Of a DNA stretch of 64,000 bases, positions 16,901 through 24,775 are shown one piece after another. This DNA comes from Acidaminococcus timonensis (GTDB lineage: Bacteria; Bacillota; Negativicutes; Acidaminococcales; Acidaminococcaceae): positions 930,001 to 994,000 of the forward strand of contig NZ_FNWH01000006.1 in NCBI RefSeq assembly GCF_900106585.1, read 5' to 3'. The notes under the pieces were generated by a model, which saw nothing but the letters and a program-made list of their open reading frames with translations, was not told the DNA's origin and did no database searches. The position numbers and the translations under genes were made by a program. The first letter of the stretch is position 1, and each line of letters begins with the position of its first letter.

Positions 16901-17175
16901 AAAATCTGTTTCACTGGCAAAGCCAGAACGCCACCAAACCAGAATCCAAAACAGGCCAGCGGTATTTGAACCAGCGCAAGAACGGATCCATTGTATTGCT
17001 GTTTGTACGGGAGCAGAAAAAGGATCCCCAGGGAGGGTCCCAGAATTATACCTTTTTAGGTCCGGCCCAAATGGTCAAGGCCTGGGGCAGCCAGCCCATC
17101 ACTATCCTCTACAGATTGGACTGTCCCATTCCGGCCCAGTACATTACCAAGACGGACAGCAGCGGGGTCTTATAA
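13990..17175 (+). CDS. PLD-nuclease / superfamily 2 helicase / DUF3427 fusion protein
   Basis: A 1061-residue cytosolic protein with three parts. Residues about 130-310 form a phospholipase D-like (HKD) nuclease domain: RLHAKAYLFH (H-x-K near 222) and YVGSSNLSHAAI. Residues about 320-690 form an SF2 helicase: Walker A AATGTGKT (near 350), DEFHH as motif II (near 446), GLTATPER (motif III) and QQLGRGLRLDKGK (motif VI, near 652). The C-terminal 370 residues resemble DUF3427. Such proteins are seen in many genomes and sometimes in defence regions; their exact job is unsettled, but DNA translocation plus cleavage is likely. GGGAGG precedes the ATG. It stands alone between two R1 arrays, and its codon use looks less biased than neighbours (more AAA and TTT), which hints at transfer. 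Confidence 0.88.
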   Translation: MDKLQDGLYEKVVSQRLDKQLRQEFAENKIWYTLSDPMDPQDAVQYLAEYVRHLVQVCLKDLADQDDDTLLQQELALTNGLVDTLRAHLPEMGTDNQINLPNFLLLELQHRLNHLEPAHRPRPQTSLSHSFLFTNSHKDVSLVTELQREIASSDRIDFLVSFIRYSGLSLILPYLRTFTQAGGHLRILTTTYMGATDPKAIAKLAELPNTEIRISYNVKETRLHAKAYLFHRNSGYSTAYVGSSNLSHAAIADGLEWNMKVTQQDMPAIMDKMWATFETYWHSEDFQAYHKEDLPALQKAIDQERGRDTKSTVALPYTFTIHPYPFQQVILDALEVERKERNHWKNLIVAATGTGKTALSAFDYRRFLQTRPQGARLLFLAHREEILEQSLSCFRQVLKDPSFGELAVGGRHPAHMEHVFMSIQTCNSLKLWEKMDPAYYDMIIVDEFHHAAAPSYQKLLNTFTPQILLGLTATPERMDGKSILGFFDNHIAAEIRLPAAIERRLLCPFHYFGVEDTVDLRHVNWTNGHYDVGALTNLYVMESHTASKRADAILRALDNYTADLRDVKGVGFCVSKKHAHFMAEYFTRKGIPSLALDSDSSEEERQSARQKLESGAVTFLFVVDLFNEGVDIPCINTVLFLRPTNSMTVFLQQLGRGLRLDKGKDCLTVLDFVAQANRHYDFASRFQALVGRSDVPVKREIEQGFPHVPKGCSIQLEEIAQKRVLDTIRAQLRGNAFYQDCIQELYETTGHRLPTISEFFQAAKVTPQAFYNGKRTYARLCANAGVIADFARTDEESLLERALPRLLGMDSPQWLRFLQKVLPTGDKPHAWDPIQKQYLRMWQFTLWGKDWQEASLTEPWEAISLWQKRPELRRELEEVLDFQFGRFNVLPQKARLPYPCALEVYCNYSRDQIFAALGLEKSNSVREGVKYLHPKNSQVVTRDTDVFLVTLNKSEKEFSESTRYEDYSINKNLFHWQSQNATKPESKTGQRYLNQRKNGSIVLLFVREQKKDPQGGSQNYTFLGPAQMVKAWGSQPITILYRLDCPIPAQYITKTDSSGVL

Positions 17176-17184
17176 GGAGGAAAA

Positions 17185-17610
17185 AGGGCCCCATGCGGCA
17201 GGGGATTCGAACATCGGCCGATCCTTTTACAGACGGTATAATTAATTCGTACTGTCGGTGTAAAAACCCATCCACCGTGCTACGCACGGTCCCCCTTCCC
17301 TTTTCCCCGGGACTAGGCTGTTCCTCTTCGTCACGGCCGTGGCAGGAAGGACAAAAGATTTGTGTCCTACGCGACTTTGTGTCCCCCTGAAAGGGGGAAA
17401 GGACCCGCTTCAGCGGGTAGGGGGTTAGAACACCTGACTAACGACAAGAAGATATAAGAACCCACCACCAGAATGGTAGTAAAGAGTCGTATGGTCGATG
17501 TACGAACCTATCCACCGTCCATTCGGACGGTCCCCCTTCCTTCTCCCTGGGACCAGGCTGTTCCTGTTCGTCACGGCCGTCGCAGGAAGGACAACGACTT
17601 GCCCCCTACC
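17185..17610 (+). repeat. R1 fold-back repeat array, locus 5
   Basis: Starts with a damaged left end (17185-17215), then a right end with tip GTG-CTACG-CAC and the long module (17270-17350), a left end with short hairpin (17379-17430), and a right end with tip CGTCC-AT-TCGGACG and long module (17505-17600). Two different stem tips occur in one array. Confidence 0.82.
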
Positions 17611-17635
17611 TCTTTTCTTTCTGTTCCACCTGTTT

Positions 17636-17641
17636 TATAAT
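17636..17641 (+). promoter_or_regulatory. -10 element of the OYE-crcB-rlu operon
   Basis: TATAAT, 34 bases before the ATG; the -35 is weak. Confidence 0.45.
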
Positions 17642-17674
17642 CATATACAGTTATCTTGGAAAGGAACATGAACT

Positions 17675-18700
17675 ATGTACGATTTCTTACAAAAACCCCT
17701 GCAACTGGGTTCCCTGACGTTGCGGCACCGCCTGGTGCTGCCCCCCATGGCCACGGAAAAGGCCGCTGACGGCAGGATCACCCCGGCCCTCATCGCCTAT
17801 TACCGGGAAATGGCCCAGGGCGGCCCTGCTCTGGTGATCCAGGAACACTGCTATGTGGCTCCGGAAGGCAAAGCCAGCCCCCACCAGATCGGGATGGATG
17901 GGACTGCCGACATGGCCGCCCTGAAAGAACTGACCGCTGCTGTCCATGCCTGCGGCGTACCGTTTCTGGCCCAGCTGAGCCATGCGGGCAGTGCGGCCCA
18001 TAGGGCTGTGACCGGATTGCCGGTGGTGGGCCCCAGCGCCGTAAAGAATCCGGGCAAAGTGGCGGCGGTAGGCGGCGTCAGCCCGGACCTGCCGGAAGCT
18101 CTGGACCAGGACGGCCTGGACCGGATCCGTCAGGCTTTCGTGGACGCTGCCCTGCGGGCCAAAGAGGCCGGTTATGACGGAGTGGAGATCCACGCTGCCC
18201 ATGGCTACCTGCTGGACCAGTTCTATTCTCCCCTCACCAACCACCGCACGGATGAATATACCGGGAGCACCCTGGAAGGCCGCACCCGGTACCTGCAGGA
18301 AGTGTGCAGGGCAGTACGCCAGGCCGTGGGCCCCGACTTTGTGGTGACCCTGCGCCTGGGTGCCGCTGATTACATGCCGGGCGGCGCCACTGTGGAAGAG
18401 GTACCCCGGGCGATTTCCCTGCTGCAGCAGGCCGGTGTGGACGGGTTCAGCATTTCCGGCGGAATGAGCGCCTTTTTCCGTCCCGGTCACACGGAACCCG
18501 GATATTTCGCCGAACTGTCCCGGGCCGCCAAATCCGCCACCGCGCTGCCGGTGATGCTGGCTGGCGGCATCACCACAGGGGAACAGGCGGAAAGACTCCT
18601 GGAAGAAGGCCGGGCTGATCTGATCGGCATTGCCCGGGCCGCACTGAAGGATCATCAGATATTCAGGAAAATCGTTGATCCTGTCGCCCAAAGGAGCTGA
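17675..18700 (+). CDS. Old-yellow-enzyme family NAD(P)H:flavin oxidoreductase
   Basis: A 341-residue FMN-binding TIM barrel. Signatures: LGSLTLRHRLVLPPMAT near the N-terminus, QLSHAGSA (99-106), GVEIHAAHGYLLDQFYSPLTNHRTDEYTGS across 167-199 (substrate/FMN motif with the catalytic HAAH), and GGIT...ADLIGIARAAL for phosphate binding. It lacks the C-terminal iron-sulfur/NAD domains of 2,4-dienoyl-CoA reductase, so it is the short OYE type, reducing activated C=C bonds. First gene of a compact operon with crcB and an RNA-modifying enzyme; physiological substrate unknown. Confidence 0.9.
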   Translation: MYDFLQKPLQLGSLTLRHRLVLPPMATEKAADGRITPALIAYYREMAQGGPALVIQEHCYVAPEGKASPHQIGMDGTADMAALKELTAAVHACGVPFLAQLSHAGSAAHRAVTGLPVVGPSAVKNPGKVAAVGGVSPDLPEALDQDGLDRIRQAFVDAALRAKEAGYDGVEIHAAHGYLLDQFYSPLTNHRTDEYTGSTLEGRTRYLQEVCRAVRQAVGPDFVVTLRLGAADYMPGGATVEEVPRAISLLQQAGVDGFSISGGMSAFFRPGHTEPGYFAELSRAAKSATALPVMLAGGITTGEQAERLLEEGRADLIGIARAALKDHQIFRKIVDPVAQRS

Positions 18701-18704
18701 TACG

Positions 18705-19064
18705 ATGACTTCCTGTATCATTGTGGGCCTGGGCGGGTTCGTGGGGTCAATTCTCCGGTACCTGATCGGTCTTTTGCCCTATGAACACAGCAGCGGCTTT
18801 CCGCTGAAGACGTTTTTCATCAACATCCTGGGGGCCTTCCTCATCGGGGCCGTGGCGGCTCTGGCCGGCCGCTCTTCTCTTTCGCCCCGGCTGGCCCTGT
18901 TTTTGAAGGTGGGCATCTGCGGCGGGTTCACCACCTTCTCTTCTTTTGCCCTGGAAAGCCAGCAGCTGGTGGATAAGGGTTCCCCAGTCACGGCGGCCCT
19001 GTACATGGGCCTGTCCCTGTTCTTCGGCATCCTGGCCTGCATCGCCGGACAGAAGGTGGTGTAA
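18705..19064 (+). CDS. crcB: Fluoride channel
   Basis: A 119-residue four-span membrane protein of the Fluc/CrcB family, exporting fluoride as a dual-topology dimer. Key motifs: GGFVGSILRY (first span), NILGAFLIG (the conserved N in span 2), and GGFTTFSSF (the phenylalanine box with the T-T-F-S motif). Start at 18705 has AAAGGAG 9 bases upstream. It begins 4 bases after the OYE gene and shares TAATG with the next gene. No fluoride riboswitch was seen ahead of the operon. Confidence 0.95.
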   Translation: MTSCIIVGLGGFVGSILRYLIGLLPYEHSSGFPLKTFFINILGAFLIGAVAALAGRSSLSPRLALFLKVGICGGFTTFSSFALESQQLVDKGSPVTAALYMGLSLFFGILACIAGQKVV

Positions 19065-19930
19065 TGGACTTCATCCTGCCCTGTTCGGCGCCTCCCACCC
19101 GGCTGAAGACGTTCCTGCAGCAGCTGGGCCTTTCGGGCACCTACTGGAAGAAGCTGAAGGCTGCCGGTGCCCTGACGGTAAACGGTGAAGTCCTCCAGAG
19201 GGACGCTCTGTTGCAGCCCGGTGACAGGGTCTGCTGGCACTTTCTGCCGGAGCATTCGGACCTTTTGCCGGAGGAAGCACCTCTCACCGTGTTGCTGGAA
19301 ACGGAACTGCTGCTGGCCGTGGACAAGCCGGCGGGCCTTGTGACCCACAACGCCGGAAAGGAGCGGACCCCTTCTCTCAGCCGCCGGGTGGCCTGGTACT
19401 ATCACCAGCACCATCTCCTCTGCGGCATCCATCCGGTCTCCCGTCTGGACCGGGAAACTTCGGGCATCGTCCTGTTTGCCAAAAATTCCTGTGTCCACCA
19501 CATGCTCAGTGCCGGCCGGCTGGAAAAGACCTATCTGGGCCTGACCCGGGGCCAGTGGGAACAGCCGGAGGGCCTCATCGACCTGCCCATCGGCCGGAAA
19601 CCCGGCTCCATTGTGGAGCGGCAGATCGACCCCAATGGACTTCCTGCCCGTACCCGGTACCGGGTGCTGGAAGAACGGGGAGGCTGCAGCCTGGTCCAGT
19701 TCACCCTGGAAACGGGCCGCACCCACCAGATCCGGGTCCACTGCGCCGCCATGGGCCACCCCCTTCTGGGAGACACCCTGTACGGAGCCCCCGGTGCTCC
19801 GGGCCGCCACTACCTCCACGCCTGGAAGCTCCTGGTTACGGTCCCATTTACGGAAAAGGTCCTGACCCTGGAGGCCCCGGTGCCGGAAGATTTTACCGCT
19901 GTATGGAAAAAAATCACGGATATGGTATAA
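19064..19930 (+). CDS. RluA-family pseudouridine synthase
   Basis: A 288-residue enzyme converting uridine to pseudouridine in RNA. An S4-like segment at the N-terminus (TRLKTFLQQLGLSGTYWKKL) precedes the catalytic domain with HPVSRLDRETSGIVLFAK (catalytic D in RLD), GRTHQIRVHCAAMGHPLLGDTLYG and the AVDKPAGLVTH strand. RluA/RluC/RluD subtype cannot be told apart; target probably 23S rRNA or tRNA. Overlaps crcB by one base. Its 3' end contains the promoter of the following aldolase gene. Confidence 0.92.
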   Translation: MDFILPCSAPPTRLKTFLQQLGLSGTYWKKLKAAGALTVNGEVLQRDALLQPGDRVCWHFLPEHSDLLPEEAPLTVLLETELLLAVDKPAGLVTHNAGKERTPSLSRRVAWYYHQHHLLCGIHPVSRLDRETSGIVLFAKNSCVHHMLSAGRLEKTYLGLTRGQWEQPEGLIDLPIGRKPGSIVERQIDPNGLPARTRYRVLEERGGCSLVQFTLETGRTHQIRVHCAAMGHPLLGDTLYGAPGAPGRHYLHAWKLLVTVPFTEKVLTLEAPVPEDFTAVWKKITDMV

Positions 19931-19931
19931 T
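19923..19931 (+). promoter_or_regulatory. Extended -10 promoter of fba
   Basis: TGGTATAAT spans the last codons and stop of the pseudouridine synthase gene, 33 bases before the aldolase ATG. Confidence 0.55.
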
Positions 19932-19933
19932 GA

Positions 19934-20893
<960 letters not shown>

Positions 20894-20897
20894 GTAT

Positions 20898-20943
20898 ACA
20901 AAATAAGGGACTGTTGCTGAAGCAACAGTCCCTTATTTTGTAT
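20898..20943 (+). terminator. Terminator between fba and the TetR gene
   Basis: A 17-bp or longer stem (AAATAAGGGACTGTTGCT and complement) with a very short loop; symmetrical A and T ends make it work in both directions for the convergent genes. Confidence 0.88.
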
Positions 20944-20950
20944 CTTGCGT

Positions 20951-21631
20951 TTATTTCCGGATGTGGCCGTACAGGAACCGGTCCACCATGCCGGCCACCA
21001 CCTTGTGGATGTTGTCCCTGTTGATGGCGCCCTGGTTGTACAGCATAAAGATGCTGAAGTAGAAATTCTGGCTCATCAGGGTCAGATTGTCCTGGCACTC
21101 CTTGATATACCCGGCATCCATGGCCTGCTGGAGAATTTGCCGAAGCAGCTGCACTTCCCCGCCGATCAGCTGGGCATACCGCCGTTTCACAGCCACTTCC
21201 TCTTCAGTGGGCTTCCGGCCCCAGCGCATGTCCAGCACATGCTCTCCCTTTTCCTGGTTCCACAGCAGGCGCCAGCCTGCCTGCTGGTTCAGCAGTTCGA
21301 ACAATATCACCGACCACAGGATATCATTGGTATAGAGAAAATGGAGGAAGGTATACACATAGGCCTGGAACTGGCCTTCGAAGGTGGTCTCCTTCCCCAC
21401 GGCTGCGTCCAGCGCTTTCATCAGCCGCTTGTTCTTGCCCAGGACCAGGGTGTAGAACAGGTTTTCCTTATTCTTGAAATATTTATAGACCGTTCCCTTC
21501 CCGGTATCAGCGATCTGGATGATCTCATCCAGGGTGGCCTGGTGATAGCCCTTCCGGGAAAAGACTTTTTCCGCAGCTTTCAGGATCCGTTTGTCCTTTG
21601 GGATATCGTCGGTGGCTGTTTTATTCGTCAT
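20951..21631 (-). CDS. TetR/AcrR-family transcriptional regulator
   Basis: A 226-residue DNA-binding protein. The N-terminal helix-turn-helix is classic TetR: RILKAAEKVFSRKGYHQATL then IIQIADTGKGTVYKYFKNKENL (recognition helix around 40-58). The C-terminal helices (about 70-220) form the ligand/dimer domain with no recognised ligand. ATG at 21631 after GAGG. The nearest gene on the same strand upstream is the AEC carrier, 164 bases away, which it may control; target not shown by the sequence. A TATAAT-type -10 lies about 55 bases upstream. Confidence 0.9.
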   Translation of the reverse strand: MTNKTATDDIPKDKRILKAAEKVFSRKGYHQATLDEIIQIADTGKGTVYKYFKNKENLFYTLVLGKNKRLMKALDAAVGKETTFEGQFQAYVYTFLHFLYTNDILWSVILFELLNQQAGWRLLWNQEKGEHVLDMRWGRKPTEEEVAVKRRYAQLIGGEVQLLRQILQQAMDAGYIKECQDNLTLMSQNFYFSIFMLYNQGAINRDNIHKVVAGMVDRFLYGHIRK

Positions 21632-21795
21632 GGGGTCCTCACTCCTACAACAATTCTTGGTATTTCAGCAATTTTTGATCTTGTCATTCTTTTATTATAT
21701 CATGGTTGTCCTGGTTTTTCACATTTTTGCCATATACACAGAAAGAGGCCCCTGGATGCACCGGGCCCGGGGTGCTGGGAGAAATGCTCCCACCT
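21632..21795. other. Gap between TetR and AEC genes
   Basis: Contains a -10-like TATAAT for the TetR gene and, near 21755-21795, a GC-rich imperfect hairpin (CACCGGGCCCGGGGTG, GGGAGAAATGCTCCC) that may end the AEC transcript. Confidence 0.4.
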
Positions 21796-22734
21796 TTACA
21801 GCAATCCCAGATTCTTGAAAGCCAGTACCCACAGGAACATGGTCAGGCAGCTGGCCGCCGAGGAAAAGATCACACAGTTCCCTGCCAGTTCCCCGTCGCT
21901 GTCCATCTGCTGGGCCATGGCAAAGGAAGCCACTGCACAGGGAGTGGCACTCATGGCCATCAGGGAAGCCAGTTCCACATTCCGCAGCCCCAGGGTCACG
22001 GCAGCCCCCAGCACGATGGCCGGAGCCAGTACCAGCCGGCCCAGCACCGTGAAGACCAGTTCCCGCATCTCACTGATGGCGCCCTGGAGGGTGAAGGAGG
22101 CCCCCAGCACGATCAGGGCAAAGGGGGTGGTGCTACCTGCAATGGCCTTGATGCACTTGAGCAGCGATTCCGGTGCCGGAAAGGGCAGCAGCTTGAACAG
22201 CAGGCCGCCGATGGCCCCCAGGATCATGGGATTCCTGAGGACCCCCCACAGGATCTTGACCGGGTTGAAGGTACCGCCCCGGAATGTTTCCAGGGTGAAC
22301 ACGGCCAGCACATTGTAGATGGGGACGATGATGGCGCACAGCATCAGCGGCAGCGCCATGGCTTCCGCCCCATACAGGTTCTCCACCAGGGGGACTCCCA
22401 GAAGGATGAAGTTGCTGCGGTAGAAGGCCTGAATCATGGCACCCCGCTTCTTGTTGTCCTTGACCAGGGTGGTGACCAGGACGAAACCCACAATGTATTC
22501 CAACAGCAGGGCCGCCACGGCAAAACCCACGAAAGAGGGCTTCACCACCTTGCTCACATCGGTGAAATACACTGAGTAGAACATGTTGGTGGGCAGGAAC
22601 ACTCCGAAGACCAGTTTGTTGAAGTACGAAATGATCTGGGGCGTGAACCCGTACCGTTTCTTGGCCAAAAGCCCCACACCCATATAGATCATCAGCGGTA
22701 GAACAGCCCCCGCCGCAATCCAGAAATTCCCCAT
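21796..22734 (-). CDS. AEC-family transporter (auxin efflux carrier/malonate type)
   Basis: A 312-residue membrane protein with about ten spans in two five-helix halves, matching the AEC family (PF03547). Family features: an N-terminal VLPLMIYMGVGLLAKK, then FNKLVFGVFLPTNMFYSVY, central FYRSNFILLGVPLVENLYG, and terminal MSATPCAVASFAMAQQM with a conserved proline-centred crossover. Members move carboxylates such as malate, malonate or amino-acid-derived acids. Upstream lies the argC terminator. No enzyme partner in the operon, so substrate is open. Confidence 0.85.
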   Translation of the reverse strand: MGNFWIAAGAVLPLMIYMGVGLLAKKRYGFTPQIISYFNKLVFGVFLPTNMFYSVYFTDVSKVVKPSFVGFAVAALLLEYIVGFVLVTTLVKDNKKRGAMIQAFYRSNFILLGVPLVENLYGAEAMALPLMLCAIIVPIYNVLAVFTLETFRGGTFNPVKILWGVLRNPMILGAIGGLLFKLLPFPAPESLLKCIKAIAGSTTPFALIVLGASFTLQGAISEMRELVFTVLGRLVLAPAIVLGAAVTLGLRNVELASLMAMSATPCAVASFAMAQQMDSDGELAGNCVIFSSAASCLTMFLWVLAFKNLGLL

Positions 22735-22796
22735 AAGAAGGCCCCCCCTGTTCTGTAATCAAAATGGAATAAGCAGTATAAGCGTACCATAATAAA

Positions 22797-22838
22797 AAAA
22801 AGTTGTAAAGAAAGGCACAGGCATTTCTTTACAACTTT
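22797..22838 (-). terminator. Terminator after argC
   Basis: Minus-strand hairpin of about 13-15 bp (GTTGTAAAGAAA stem) followed by eight Ts. Confidence 0.85.
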
Positions 22839-22858
22839 CGCGTCAGCCGGCTGGACCC

Positions 22859-23782
22859 TTACAGTTCCAGTCCCGTGGCGGGATCCAGCCCCATGGCGAT
22901 ATTCATGTTCTCAATGGCGGCGCCGCTGGCCCCCTTGCCCAGGTTGTCGAACTGGGCGCTGACGGTGAACCGTTCCTCGTTGCCGCAGATGTAGATCTTC
23001 AGATTGTCCTTGCCTGCCAGGGTGTTGCTGCCCAGCATCTTGGGCTGTTCCTCGGAGGTTTCCACGGTGATGAACTTCTGGTCCCGGTAAAAATCCTGGT
23101 ACAGCTTCCGGATGGCGGACAGGCTCAGGTCCGTGGGCATCAGGAACCCGGCCGTGACCAGCATGCCTGCATAGTAGGGAGCCACGATGGGCAGGAAGAT
23201 CGGGGACTGTTCCAGCCCGGTGTATTTCAGGATTTCCGGCAGGTGCTTGTGCTTCTGGCCCAGGGAATAGATCCGGGGCGCATCCAGCTCCTTGTCGTGG
23301 AGATTTTCATAGGAAGCGATCATCTTCTTGCCCCCGCCGGAATATCCGGTGAGAGAAGTGAGGGTATAGAGCCCGGTCTTTTCGATGAGCCCGGCCTTCA
23401 CCAGCGGTGCCAGTACCGCAATGGAACCGGTGGCATGGCAGCCCGGGTTGGAAATGCGGCGGCTGCTCTGGATGGCATGCAGGTACCGGGGACCCAGTTC
23501 CGGGAATCCGTAGGCCCAGTCCGGATCGCAGCGGAAGGCCGTGGAGGTGTCGATAATCCGGGTATCGCAGTTTTTGGCTGCTTCGGCCACTTCCCGGGAA
23601 GCGGCGTCCGGCAGGCACAGGAACGCCACATCAGCCAGGTCGATCTTTTCCAGCCGGGCATCCAGGTTCTTGCGCAGGTCGCTGCTGATGGTGAGCAGCT
23701 CGATGTCACTGCGCTGTTTCAGCCGCTGTGCCAGACGCAGACCCGTAGTCCCCTCGCCGCCGTCGATGAATACTTTAAACAT
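22859..23782 (-). CDS. argC: N-acetyl-gamma-glutamyl-phosphate reductase, type 2
   Basis: A 307-residue NADPH-dependent enzyme for the third step of arginine synthesis. The short N-terminus FIDGGEGTTGLRLAQRL and overall length mark the type 2 subfamily. The catalytic cysteine is in SNPGCHATGS (near residue 113), and GYSGGGKKM and LPIVAPYYAGM follow. No other arg genes are in the window, so it is a detached arginine gene. A TATAAT -10 lies at 23839-23844, and an ArgR-box-like sequence is further upstream. Confidence 0.93.
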   Translation of the reverse strand: MFKVFIDGGEGTTGLRLAQRLKQRSDIELLTISSDLRKNLDARLEKIDLADVAFLCLPDAASREVAEAAKNCDTRIIDTSTAFRCDPDWAYGFPELGPRYLHAIQSSRRISNPGCHATGSIAVLAPLVKAGLIEKTGLYTLTSLTGYSGGGKKMIASYENLHDKELDAPRIYSLGQKHKHLPEILKYTGLEQSPIFLPIVAPYYAGMLVTAGFLMPTDLSLSAIRKLYQDFYRDQKFITVETSEEQPKMLGSNTLAGKDNLKIYICGNEERFTVSAQFDNLGKGASGAAIENMNIAMGLDPATGLEL

Positions 23783-23838
23783 GTCAAACCACCCCTCACT
23801 TGTGTTGTCAGATGTATCTTATGGTTTAGAATAGGAAC

Positions 23839-23844
23839 ATTATA
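23839..23844 (-). promoter_or_regulatory. -10 element of argC
   Basis: TATAAT on the minus strand, 57 bases from the start codon; -35 weak. Confidence 0.45.
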
Positions 23845-23883
23845 ACACACAAGGGGGCCGGGGTATAGGGATTTTTTGGTAAA

Positions 23884-23902
23884 AACGCATAAAAATTCAT
23901 AA
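23884..23902. promoter_or_regulatory. Possible ArgR box upstream of argC
   Basis: CGCATAAAAATTCATAA resembles the arginine repressor half-site pair (TGnATn4ATnCA). It lies about 45 bases upstream of the -10. Weak match. Confidence 0.3.
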
Positions 23903-23944
23903 ATAATGAGAATCTGTGCATTTTTTGGTGTAAGAACAAGGGTT

Positions 23945-24770
23945 TTGTGTCCCCCTGAAAGGGGGAAAGGACCCGCTTGCGAGTAGGGGGTTAGAACGCC
24001 TAACTGACGACAAGAACCAGATACTGTGAAAAGGTTACGGATAAGTCGTATGGTCGGTGTAAGAACCTATCCACCGTCCATTCGGACGGTCCCCCTTCCC
24101 TTTCAGGGAAGGACAAATATTTGTTTCCTAGTCCTGTGGAAAAGGGCTTTGTGTCCCCCGCGACGGAGACGACGAGGAGGACTCTCCCAGTCCTGTGGAA
24201 AAGAGGAAAAGCCTTGTGTCCCCCTGAAAGGGGGAAAGGGCCCGCTTGCGGGTAGGGGGTTAGAACGCCTGACTGACGACAAGAACCAGATACTGTGAAA
24301 AGGTTACGGATAAATCTTATGGTCGGTGTAAGAACCTATCCACCAGCCATACGGCTGGTCCCCCTTCCCTTTTCCCCGGGACTAGGCTGTTCCTATTCGT
24401 CACAGCCGTCGCAGGGAAGGACAAATACTTGTGTCCCCCCTACTTGTGTCCCCCTGAAAGGGGGAAAGGACCCGCTTGCGGGTAGGGGGTTAGAACGCCT
24501 GACTGACGACAAGAACCAGATACTGTGAAAAGGTTACGGATAAATCTTATGGTCGGTGTAAAAACCTATCCACCAGCCATACGGCTGGTCCCCCTTCCCT
24601 TGCAGGGAAGGACAAATACTTGTGTCCCCCGCGACGGAGACGACGAAGAGGAGTCTCCTAGTCCTGTGGAAAAGAGGAAAAGCCTTGTGTCCCCCTGAAA
24701 GGGGGAAAGGACCCGCTTGCGGGTAGGGGGTTCGCACACCTGACTACCTTTACAGACGATGTTACTCATA
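23945..24770 (+). repeat. R1 fold-back repeat array, locus 6
   Basis: Four left ends (about 23950, 24220, 24460, 24690) and three right ends (24065 with tip CGTCC-AT-TCGGACG; 24335 and 24570 with tip CAGCC-AT-ACGGCTG). Between units the spacer GACTGACGACAAGAACCAG is repeated almost exactly. Short and long modules alternate. Longest plus-oriented array in the window. Confidence 0.87.
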
Positions 24771-24775
24771 TGGTT

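Noticed and set aside
17600-17674. Fluoride riboswitch ahead of the crcB operon
   Set aside because: The conserved pseudoknot sequence pieces were not found.
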